From NCBI GenBank assembly GCA_002413745.1, contig DHXP01000001.1, forward strand, positions 1 through 41,551: 41,551 bases of DNA, given 5' to 3'. Below the pieces are notes generated by a model that made no database searches, was not told the DNA's origin, and saw nothing but the letters and a program-made list of their open reading frames with translations. The DNA is from Flavobacterium sp. UBA5153. GTDB lineage: Bacteria; Bacteroidota; Bacteroidia; Flavobacteriales; Flavobacteriaceae. The position numbers and the translations under genes were made by a program. Below are positions 35,324-41,551 of this stretch, piece after piece (position 1 is the first letter of the stretch; each line of letters begins with the position of its first letter).

Positions 35324-35527
35324 TTATCCAACTATTAAAGGTTCAACCTGTTCAATTTTCAGACTGGTGTACTGGCAAAACTCCTCTATGCTTACAAGTT
35401 CATATTCAAGCTTTCTGAGCTTCTTTCTGATTGTTTGCATCATTCTAACACTTTGGCGATAACTCTTTCCGGTAATGCGTTGTATATCCTTCGGGTAGAT
35501 ACACAACCTCTTGTTTTCGATTTTCAT
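35324..35527 (-). CDS. Small helix-turn-helix-like protein
   Basis: 67 aa: IYPKDIQRITGKSYRQSVRM, MQTIRKKLRKLEYELVSIEE, FCQYTSLKIEQVEPLIVG. Two short helical units, each resembling an HTH, recall small regulators found with Bacteroidota mobile elements. Not assigned to a named family. The open frame has good codon use; the function is a guess from shape. Confidence 0.65.
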   Translation of the reverse strand: MKIENKRLCIYPKDIQRITGKSYRQSVRMMQTIRKKLRKLEYELVSIEEFCQYTSLKIEQVEPLIVG

Positions 35528-35836
35528 ACACTATCTATAGCTTTGACTAGGCTATGGTATACATAAAACTACTGTAAACCAGTTTGCTAGACTCAATAAA
35601 ATTAGTAAAAAAAACCTTTCGATTTGCAAATGCAATTTACTCCAATTTTTGACGGCAATAAATGGTCATTTATGTCGATTTGTGCCATTTGTGTCGAATA
35701 GTGACATATGGAGTGGTAGTGGCTTTTTTATGTGGTTTAATTGGCTAAAATTTGTTTGGAAATCAATCGGGAGATGTTGCAACGGGATGATGATTGAGGG
35801 AATTTGAAACGATTATTAATTTAAATTTTAGAAATT
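35528..35836. promoter_or_regulatory. Intergenic region with a tandem 19-base repeat
   Basis: CATTTATGTCGATTTGTGC (35667-35685) and CATTTGTGTCGAATAGTGA (35686-35704) are imperfect tandem copies in the divergent spacer between the small HTH gene and the 251-aa gene. They could be operators; nothing else was identified. Confidence 0.45.
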
Positions 35837-36592
35837 ATGGCAAGGCAAAAAGGCATAATTAAGTTGAAAGGTACTATCGGAGATATTACTTTTTACAAAA
35901 CCAAAGACGGACATCTGGCTCGTGAAAAAGGTGGGGTTGACGCGAGCAGAATCAAGAGTGATCCTGCGTTCCAAAGAACTCGTGAAAACGGTGCTGAATT
36001 TGGAAGAGCCGGAAAAGCCGGCAAGATTTTGAGAACGTCATTGAGATCTATGCTTATCAATTCTGCCGACAGCAGAATGGTGAGTCGATTGACTCAAGCG
36101 ATGGTTAAAGTAATCCAAGCTGATGTAACTAGCGTGAGAGGATTACGAAATGTGATTGATGGCGAGGCGGAATTGCTAGCCGGCTTTGAATTCAACATCC
36201 AAGGGAAACTGGGCACCAGTTTGTTTGCGCCATTTGTGGGTGTAATAGACCGTGGGACAGGAGAAATCTCAGTTGATTTAGCGGAATTTATTCCAGCTAA
36301 CATGATTGCTGCACCAAGTGGAACCACACATTTTAAAATCATTTCGGCAGGTGCCGAGATTGATTTTGAAGCAGAAACGTTTGTTGAAGCTCATTCAGAA
36401 ACTGCTATTCTTCCTTGGGATGCCGTGGCTACGGTTGCCATCAACCAGGTGAATGCAGTTACTCCAGCAAGCACAAAACCATTATTTTTGGCTTTGGGAG
36501 TGGAATTCTACCAAGAAGTAAATGGACAGATGTACGCCTTGAAAAATGGCTCATACAATCCATTGGCCTTGGTTCAGGTGAGCGGCTTGTAA
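35837..36592 (+). CDS. Conserved-looking hypothetical protein (251 aa)
   Basis: Begins MARQKGIIKLKGTIGDITFY, then GGVDASRIKSDPAFQRTREN and a helical stretch (FGRAGKAGKILRTSLRSMLI). The C-terminal half is beta-rich. No signal peptide or membrane segment. I recall similar proteins of unknown function in flavobacteria, without a firm family name. It leads a four-gene plus-strand cassette of higher GC than its surroundings, ending at a strong terminator; the next gene begins 2 bases after its stop. Confidence 0.8.
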   Translation: MARQKGIIKLKGTIGDITFYKTKDGHLAREKGGVDASRIKSDPAFQRTRENGAEFGRAGKAGKILRTSLRSMLINSADSRMVSRLTQAMVKVIQADVTSVRGLRNVIDGEAELLAGFEFNIQGKLGTSLFAPFVGVIDRGTGEISVDLAEFIPANMIAAPSGTTHFKIISAGAEIDFEAETFVEAHSETAILPWDAVATVAINQVNAVTPASTKPLFLALGVEFYQEVNGQMYALKNGSYNPLALVQVSGL

Positions 36593-36593
36593 G

Positions 36594-36989
36594 GTGGTTT
36601 TAGAACTATCAAGAACTTATTTCCCTGATGGAACCAATGGTAAACTCGAATGCGATGGCAAATTCATTTGTAACACTATTGAATTGCCTTGGAAGAAAAA
36701 CGAAACGAAGGTTTCCTGCATTCCGGAAGGGAAATATTTTATTAAAAAGCGATACAGCAATAAGTTTAAATGGCATTTGGAAGTTTTGGATGTAATAAAT
36801 AGAAGTTTAATTTTATTTCATCCTGCCAATAATGCCCTGCAAGAATTGAATGGCTGCATTGCTCCAGTGACGAAACTTTCTGGACCTGGTTTGGGTCTAA
36901 TGTCAAGAAAGGCTAATGCCAAATTAAAAGACTTGGTTTATAAAGCTTTGGATAGCAAAGAAAGTATCGAATTGATTGTTAAATCTTGA
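36594..36989 (+). CDS. DUF5675 family protein
   Basis: 131 aa starting with GTG, two bases after the previous stop. LELSRTYFPDGTNGKLECDG, CNTIELPWKKNE, IPEGKYFIKKRYS and LILFHPANNALQELNGCIAP are the family pattern. The late His...GCI spacing recalls the His/Cys pair of L,D-transpeptidase-like enzymes, which would fit a cell-wall role, but this is inference. It is followed by two small membrane proteins, so the cassette could be a lysis or cell-envelope module derived from a phage. Confidence 0.8.
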   Translation: MVLELSRTYFPDGTNGKLECDGKFICNTIELPWKKNETKVSCIPEGKYFIKKRYSNKFKWHLEVLDVINRSLILFHPANNALQELNGCIAPVTKLSGPGLGLMSRKANAKLKDLVYKALDSKESIELIVKS

Positions 36990-37027
36990 TTCCCGTTCCC
37001 GTCTTCACGGGAAGGACAAACGGGAAT
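36989..37027. repeat. Nested palindromic repeat
   Basis: ATTCCCGTT / AACGGGAAT outside and TTCCCGT-CTTC-ACGGGAA inside, directly at the end of the DUF5675 gene. A dispersed-repeat type; it may act as an RNA stem within the transcript. Confidence 0.75.
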
Positions 37028-37032
37028 GATAA

Positions 37033-37320
37033 ATGCATAAAAAGATGAAATTAGTTGAACGAATTAATGCACCCACACCCAAGTTTTTCAAGATATTGAG
37101 AAGTATTGGTTTGGCTTTGTTGGCCATCAGTGGAACAGTTGTGGCTGCACCCATTGTTTTACCCGCAACTGTGGTCGCTGTTGCAGGTTATATGGCAGTT
37201 GCAGGAGGTGTCATATCGGCGGTTAGTCAAATGACAGTAGCTGATGAGATCCTTCCCTTCGACAAGCTCAGGACAGGCTCGGCTCAGGATGACAATAATA
37301 AGCCAAGAGATGGAGACTAA
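37033..37320 (+). CDS. Small membrane protein with repeat-derived C-terminus
   Basis: 95 aa (or 91 from the ATG at 37045). Two hydrophobic segments (FFKILRSIGLALLAISGTVV and PATVVAVAGYMAVAGGVISA) suggest a holin-like or envelope protein. The last 20 or so residues (FDKLRTGSAQDDNNKPRDGD) are encoded by a dispersed repeat (37257-37293), so the original C-terminus has probably been replaced. It overlaps the next gene by 11 bases. Confidence 0.7.
   Translation: MHKKMKLVERINAPTPKFFKILRSIGLALLAISGTVVAAPIVLPATVVAVAGYMAVAGGVISAVSQMTVADEILPFDKLRTGSAQDDNNKPRDGD
37257..37293. repeat. Dispersed CTTCGACAAGCTCAGGACAG repeat
   Basis: A GC-rich repeat of the CTTCGACAAGCTCAGGACAG...CTCAGGATGAC type inserted at the 3' end of the preceding coding region. 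It is widely seen between genes of flavobacteria; here it is translated. Confidence 0.75.
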
Positions 37321-37483
37321 TATTTCCCTCCGAGCTGGAACCGTATCTGGAACATTTTTGAGCATTTTGCCCAATATTCTTTCGGAAGATATTGCAAAAA
37401 CAGTTATCTTAGCGGTCGTGGGAGCCACCGTAAGTTTTATGGTTTCGCTCCTTTTAAAATGGTTGACAAAAATCAATAAATAA
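37310..37483 (+). CDS. Small membrane protein, holin-like
   Basis: 57 aa beginning METNISLRAGTVSGTFLSIL, with one strong transmembrane segment (TVILAVVGATVSFMVSLLL) and a basic end (KWLTKINK). Its start overlaps the end of the previous gene, implying coupled translation. Last gene of the cassette, 43 bases before a terminator. Holin-like by size and shape only. Confidence 0.65.
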   Translation: METNISLRAGTVSGTFLSILPNILSEDIAKTVILAVVGATVSFMVSLLLKWLTKINK

Positions 37484-37526
37484 ATAGTCTGGTTATGATT
37501 GGTAACCTTTTCTGGACTAGCTAAGA

Positions 37527-37555
37527 AAGCCTAGTCGTGACTAGGCTTTTTTATT
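37527..37555 (+). terminator. Rho-independent terminator
   Basis: Perfect stem AAGCCTAGTC / GACTAGGCTT followed by TTTTTATTTT, downstream of the plus-strand cassette. Confidence 0.9.
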
Positions 37556-37706
37556 TTAACGTTCTGGCGCTTGGAGTGGCTGGGGAGTTAATAGCAGAGT
37601 ATTTTTGGCTGAACGAAAATATGATTGAAAATGCTAATTCCACTAAATCCCCAGTCAATCCAAACGCCTGTTATGCCTTCGTGCTTCTTCTTCCGCCACA
37701 TTTATT
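37556..37706. other. Spacer with dispersed repeat
   Basis: Holds GCTAATTCCACTAAATC (37633-37649), the exact inverse of 31860-31876, and GCGCTTGGAGTGGCTGG (about 37566-37582), which resembles cassette-spacer DNA in Bacteroidota. Short open frame 37537-37833 is not convincing. Confidence 0.5.
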
Positions 37707-38441
37707 TTATAATAGTTTCTCCCAAATAATTGTCGCAACCAGTGAACCCAAAGTTCCTATTATAAATGCTGAAATTGTAGATAACACAAGCGTCCAAACA
37801 GGGTATTTTTTAATTAAGTCAGCAAGTCTATAATACAACCCCTTTTTTATTGCTTTCAGCTCTTCTTGAATTGTGGTTATTGTATTCAAAGGCACTCTTT
37901 CTATGGTCAATCTTTGAACGCATGAGTCACAAATGATGGGTTTGTTGGTTGAGTAAACTACGTCACTTTTTATGCCATTCATATCAAATAAACAGCCTCT
38001 GGTTTCGTCATGAGTAAAGGTTGTTACTTCGTCTCTTGACGGAATTTTGTTTCCGTGTCTTTTGTAAATAAGGGTATAGGAATAAAGAAGTCTGTAAACA
38101 AGATTTTCAATCGGAATGTTACTAATATTCAGGATGTCTGCCATTTCGTAAAATGTCATACAAATTCTATTATCAGTAAAACGCCTTGCATAGTAATTGT
38201 CTTCTAATGGAACATGGGTCATTGCTATTAAAAAGTCGCCTTCAAAAGTGTCAGGGAGTTGCTCTACAATATTCTCATCTGAAAATTCCCAACTTAAACC
38301 GTCGGCATTATTGATTATTGAATAGTTGTCAATTTGCCCGACAATTTCAAATACGTCAGATTCCCAATTTGATAATTTCGTCTTATCAAGGTCAACTGGA
38401 AGTTGTCCGAGAATTATTAATTTGATTTTAATCTTACTCAT
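37707..38441 (-). CDS. Hypothetical C-terminally anchored membrane protein
   Basis: A 244-aa protein, not recognised. The N-terminal part (IKIKLIILGQLPVDLDKTKL, FEGDFLIAMTHVPLEDNYYA) looks globular. Then DETRGCLFDMNGIK and PIICDSCVQRL contain cysteines that may bind metal, and the last 40 residues form a transmembrane segment (TLVLSTISAFIIGTLGSLVA). The layout, a sensor or enzyme domain tethered by a C-terminal anchor, is often seen in defence or toxin-like proteins, but no role can be assigned. It stands alone with repeat DNA downstream. Confidence 0.75.
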   Translation of the reverse strand: MSKIKIKLIILGQLPVDLDKTKLSNWESDVFEIVGQIDNYSIINNADGLSWEFSDENIVEQLPDTFEGDFLIAMTHVPLEDNYYARRFTDNRICMTFYEMADILNISNIPIENLVYRLLYSYTLIYKRHGNKIPSRDEVTTFTHDETRGCLFDMNGIKSDVVYSTNKPIICDSCVQRLTIERVPLNTITTIQEELKAIKKGLYYRLADLIKKYPVWTLVLSTISAFIIGTLGSLVATIIWEKLL

Positions 38442-38585
38442 TTCCTATGGTGTCGTTTTTAGCATGAGGCATAATTTGTAGATTGGTCTGACAAAATCAT
38501 CATAATCCACGCTTATTTGGGTTGCTTTGTCTGACAAACATCAGACTTTATTTCTTTCAAATATACATAATTATAAGATTTAGTT

Positions 38586-38765
38586 TCAGATTTCCTCGAA
38601 AATATTCAAAGTAACTTCTTCGATAACTACTACCGCATAAGAGCAATACAATCCGTTGTATTTTGCGCAGTCCATAGCTTTTGGTCTGCTGTCAAATATT
38701 CCGTAAAAGACTCTTGAAATTTTGCTTTTCCAAATATCGGTTTGGTATAAAATAAACAGTTTCAT
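38586..38765 (-). CDS. Small hypothetical protein (59 aa)
   Basis: Begins MKLFILYQTDIWKSKISRVF and ends VVVIEEVTLNIFEEI. It has protein-like composition and no membrane segment. Small, flavobacterial-looking, unknown. The 5' flank carries GCGGTCATATATGTTATCGC. Confidence 0.6.
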   Translation of the reverse strand: MKLFILYQTDIWKSKISRVFYGIFDSRPKAMDCAKYNGLYCSYAVVVIEEVTLNIFEEI

Positions 38766-38886
38766 ATATGTAAGTTTTAATTTTTAAGCGGTCATATATG
38801 TTATCGCCTTTACTTATTGGTGTTTGCTTGCACAAACTAGTTGTTAGTGGCGATTTCATAGTATAGATAATTTAGGTTAAAAAACA

Positions 38887-39309
38887 TTATTTACTGCAAT
38901 AGCGGTTCAAAATCACTTTTCGCATTTCGTTGATAAGTACAATGTTCTGATGCAATTGATCCTCTTTCTGTTCCAGCAACCTCAACGCCTGGACTTGTTT
39001 CTGGTGCAGCTCGTGTTCCTGCATCATTTCATTGACTTTAAAATCAAAATCTTTTTTAAAATCCTTGATACGCAAGAATGGAATTACGGACCCAATTAAA
39101 AATTGGTGCCAGAAGTTTGATTTCCAAAGGCTGTAGGCGAGCCAACAGACTGTTTCGGTATCCTTTTTGTCTGGACAGATGATTACAAAGCTGTTGGTAA
39201 AAGGTTCTTTTTGGGGTTTTCCGCTATTCATTCCTTTATTGAGAATAAAGATTTGGTTTCCTTTGTAAACAGTGTTTTTTTGGTGTGTTTTGATGATGAA
39301 ATTTAGCAT
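38887..39309 (-). CDS. Hypothetical protein, possibly DUF6943
   Basis: A 140-aa protein: MLNFIIKTHQKNTVYKGNQI, FILNKGMNSGKPQKEPFTNS, FVIICPDKKDTETVCWLAYS, then a coiled-coil C-terminus (about 95-140). The N-terminal pattern resembles what I recall as DUF6943 of Bacteroidota elements. Function unknown. Reads with the 71-aa gene upstream. Confidence 0.7.
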   Translation of the reverse strand: MLNFIIKTHQKNTVYKGNQIFILNKGMNSGKPQKEPFTNSFVIICPDKKDTETVCWLAYSLWKSNFWHQFLIGSVIPFLRIKDFKKDFDFKVNEMMQEHELHQKQVQALRLLEQKEDQLHQNIVLINEMRKVILNRYCSK

Positions 39310-39367
39310 GGCATCGGATTTTATATGATGGCTGAACTTTGATTTTTAAAAGCGAGTTTTCACGGAG

Positions 39368-39583
39368 TCAATTCAAATATTCGATACTCATAAGGCGCAA
39401 AAAGAGTCCGAAATCTCGGGTTTCGTTTAGCCTGTCTAAAAGTCTTAAGGCTTCTTCTTTTGGCATTTGGAACCGGTACAGAAAAGTATCACCGCCTTTT
39501 ATCAGTTTGTCTTTTTGGATACTGTAAACATAATCTCCGATAAAATCCCCGCCTTCGATGATGTAATATACTGGTGTTTTCAT
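39368..39583 (-). CDS. Small hypothetical protein (71 aa)
   Basis: MKTPVYYIIEGGDFIGDYVY, SIQKDKLIKGGDTFLYRF, then a helix (MPKEEALRLLDRLNETRD). No family recognised. It lies 58 bases upstream of the 140-aa gene in the same direction and is likely co-transcribed. Confidence 0.6.
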   Translation of the reverse strand: MKTPVYYIIEGGDFIGDYVYSIQKDKLIKGGDTFLYRFQMPKEEALRLLDRLNETRDFGLFLRLMSIEYLN

Positions 39584-41346
39584 GGTGTGTAGATGTTAGT
39601 TTTTGAATATCAAACCTTTAAAAAATATTTTTTTCGGAAATCAAGATTTTAAAATCTGTAATTAATGAAGAAAAAGAAAGCCATCTCCAAAAATCAAATT
39701 TCAAATAAGAAAGGAAAAAATTAAAAATACGCTCTAGAAAAGAAAGCCTCCGGTAAAAAAATATTTCCCGTCAAAAAAAATCAATCAAATGCGTAGCTTT
39801 TGATGATTTTTCACTGGACTTCTTATTTTTTTCTTCCTCCGGGGGCTATTCTTTTCAGAGGAAGATTTTTTATTTTTAGGCGTGCCGGTTCTTTTGTTTT
39901 GAAATTTGATTTTGACCTTTGCTTCACTTTTTTTTTATTTCCTCGAAAAACGTACCTGATCGTAATCGGATGTTATGGCTGTTGAATTTTAGTCGGAATA
40001 TGATTTTTAGTTATTGCAGCTTGACTTGATTCCACTGAATGTCAATCGGAGTAAAGACATTATTTTATGCAGTTGCAGCACGGGATAATTCCACTATATG
40101 TGTTTTTTGCGTAATGGAGGGACGGGGAAGTGGAGGAAGCAGACGCGAAAAATACCGACCCAGCAGTGCTTTGGCTCACGAGGTAAAAATGCCAAAATTA
40201 AATTTTTGTGATGGTTCGGAAGATATTGAACGGACGTACTAATTCCACATAGTGTGATGCGAGGTACGTCAGCCATCACAAAAAACTAAAAACAAATTTT
40301 TGCCTTGTGAGCCTTAGTAATGCTAGGACTCGGATTTATCGGCTGGTTCTGGAGCTCCCCGTCCTGGAATGGAGCTCTTATTTGTTATGGACATGCAGTC
40401 CTCCAGCTGCTGGGCGGAAGCAGCACTATAAGGACTGGCGCTTTTTCGCGCCGAGCCAAAAAGGCTGGAGCCCAGCAGCTGGCACTAAAAATTAACGTCA
40501 GACGCAACCCCGCAGCACTTAGGCTGGCAGCCGGATTGTTTCTGCGGAAAATCTAATTCCAATAAACGTGATACGGAGTGCTGTTCTCTGCCAGCCTTAG
40601 CGATGAGTGGGATTGCGGCGTTCCTTAATTTAGTGCCCTTATTTTAAACTGCATGTCCTGAACAAAATTTTGTGTACCGTTTCTCGATAGCAGGATGTTT
40701 CTGGCTTTGGATCATTTGATTTTTGATATACTTCAAACGGAAGCGGGGTTTTGAAATTTACCGGAATGGTGATGTGAATATGCATCAAAAATCAAATGCT
40801 GAACTTTCCTAGTGCGTTGGCAGCAGCGTGAGCAAGTGTATGGATTTTTATTGTGCCGATTTGAAACTGTATGCCACTATGAAAATCCATACTCTTGCTG
40901 GCTTTTTTTGCTTTTGTGGGTGCCTGAGAAATAGTGTTCATGTTCAGTTTTTAGTGTTCAGTAGGAATGTGTTGTGAAAATGGAAAGCACCGACAAAAGC
41001 AAATGCAAATACTTCCTAGTGCGTTGGCAGTAGCGTGAGCATGTGTATCGATTTTTTATTTGTGGATTGGGATGTTTGTGATTGCTTTTCTTGGTGGCTT
41101 GATGCCTATTGTTGTTTAAAGAAGGAAGGTTTAATGTTGGAAAAGCGTTGTTATAGAAACGCTAAGCATTGAGCCACAGAAAAGCAATGGACTACTTTGC
41201 TTCTGACAAATAAAAAATGATACTCTTGCTGGCTTTTTTTGCTTTTGTGGGTGCTTTAATCTAATTAGCATTAAATCCACTCTTTTAAAAAGCACCTACA
41301 AAAGCAAATGCAAATGCTTCCTATTCTAATTTTTATTCCGTAAATT
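39584..41346. other. Non-coding array of large imperfect hairpins and repeats
   Basis: No gene supported; the open frames at 40039-40242 and 40307-40556 follow hairpin sequence. Hairpins: 40173-40313 (GGCTCACGAGGTAAAAAT / ATTTTTGCCTTGTGAGCC; TTTTTGTGATGG / CCATCACAAAAA; GACGTAC / GTACGTC); 40403-40482 (CCAGCTGCTGGGC / GCCCAGCAGCTGG, enclosing GGCGC / GCGCC); 40521-40597 (AGGCTGGCAG / CTGCCAGCCT); 40831-40899 (AGCAAG...CTTGCT and GTATGGATTTT / AAAATCCATAC). Duplications: 40808-40848 with 41015-41054, 40891-40923 with 41222-41254, and 40987-41017 with 41292-41322. Possibly structured RNAs or element cis-sites. Confidence 0.65.
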
Positions 41347-41551
41347 TCATTCTCTAAATTTTTCAAAAGCTTTATAGATATTGGAATACGAAAGGTTTTC
41401 ATCTCCAAAACTTTTTGATCTCAGAATAGCTGTTTCTAATTTGTTGTCGGAACATAGGTCAGACACCCATTTTTCTTTTTCAAGAAACATGGTCTTCTTG
41501 TCATAATTTCCCATAAACGCTTTCAACCCTTTTTCAACATCTTTCGAATTA
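41347..41551 (-). CDS. Partial CDS, 3' end only
   Basis: An open frame entering from the right edge with about 67 codons before a TGA: NSKDVEKGLKAFMGNYDKKT, MFLEKEKWVSDLCSDNKLET, AILRSKSFGDENLSYSNIYK, AFEKFRE. Protein-like composition; family not recognised. The start lies outside the window. Confidence 0.7.
   Translation of the reverse strand, partial: NSKDVEKGLKAFMGNYDKKTMFLEKEKWVSDLCSDNKLETAILRSKSFGDENLSYSNIYKAFEKFRE

Noticed and set aside
30800-39000. A canonical integron
   Set aside because: No integron integrase and no clear RYYYAAC/GTTRRRY site pair was found by eye; kept only as a cassette hypothesis.
40039-40556. Short open frames in the hairpin array
   Set aside because: Translations come from both arms of palindromes and have no protein-like features.

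Overview
The window looks like accessory DNA from a member of the Bacteroidota, most likely a flavobacterium. The reasons are low GC, few Shine-Dalgarno sites, an RteC-family regulator, CTnDOT/NBU-style tyrosine recombinases, and many small GC-rich dispersed repeats and palindromes of the kind scattered through flavobacterial genomes. It is almost entirely mobile and defence DNA. No intact tRNA, rRNA, CRISPR array or insertion sequence was seen.

Region A (1-21325, nearly all minus strand) is an integrative element read from its integrase leftwards: tyrosine recombinase, RteC, helix-turn-helix protein, DnaD-like replication protein, DnaC-like loader, an unknown gene, a DUF2130 nuclease-like protein, then a defence supercluster. 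That cluster is a complete type I restriction-modification system (hsdM, hsdS, hsdR) interleaved with a DUF1016 (YhcG) nuclease, a SieB-like superinfection-exclusion membrane protein, a large YobI/KAP-like membrane NTPase and an AlbA_2/Schlafen-type ATP-binding protein. The left end of the element was not identified.

Region B (about 21588-35094, plus strand) is a second element back to back with the first. It is bounded by direct repeats of a 15-base core resembling the 3' end of a tRNA gene, with arm-like repeats inside both ends. It carries integrase, unknown gene, excisionase-like protein and SF3 primase-helicase, then a second type I system (fused M-S gene and hsdR), then YodC-like, DUF4145 and DUF3800 genes and a small membrane protein, and ends in about 1.5 kb of structured non-coding DNA.

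Region C (35095-41551) begins with repeats resembling the presumed arm sites of integrase A, so it may be the end of a third element. It holds a small regulator, a four-gene plus-strand cassette that could be phage-like (unknown 251-aa protein, DUF5675, two small membrane proteins), several small unknown minus-strand genes, 1.7 kb of repeated imperfect hairpins, and the 3' end of a gene leaving the window.

The most interesting pattern occurs in both defence clusters: extra cargo genes sit between an intact restriction-modification gene and a second, diverged copy of that gene's last codons (hsdS tail around sieB; hsdR tail around the YodC/DUF4145/DUF3800 block). Other unusual structures are a run of tRNA-like 3' halves between hsdS and the DUF1016 gene, three evenly spaced perfect palindromes inside the DUF1016 gene, and dispersed repeats translated in frame within hsdM, the DnaD-like gene and a small membrane protein gene.
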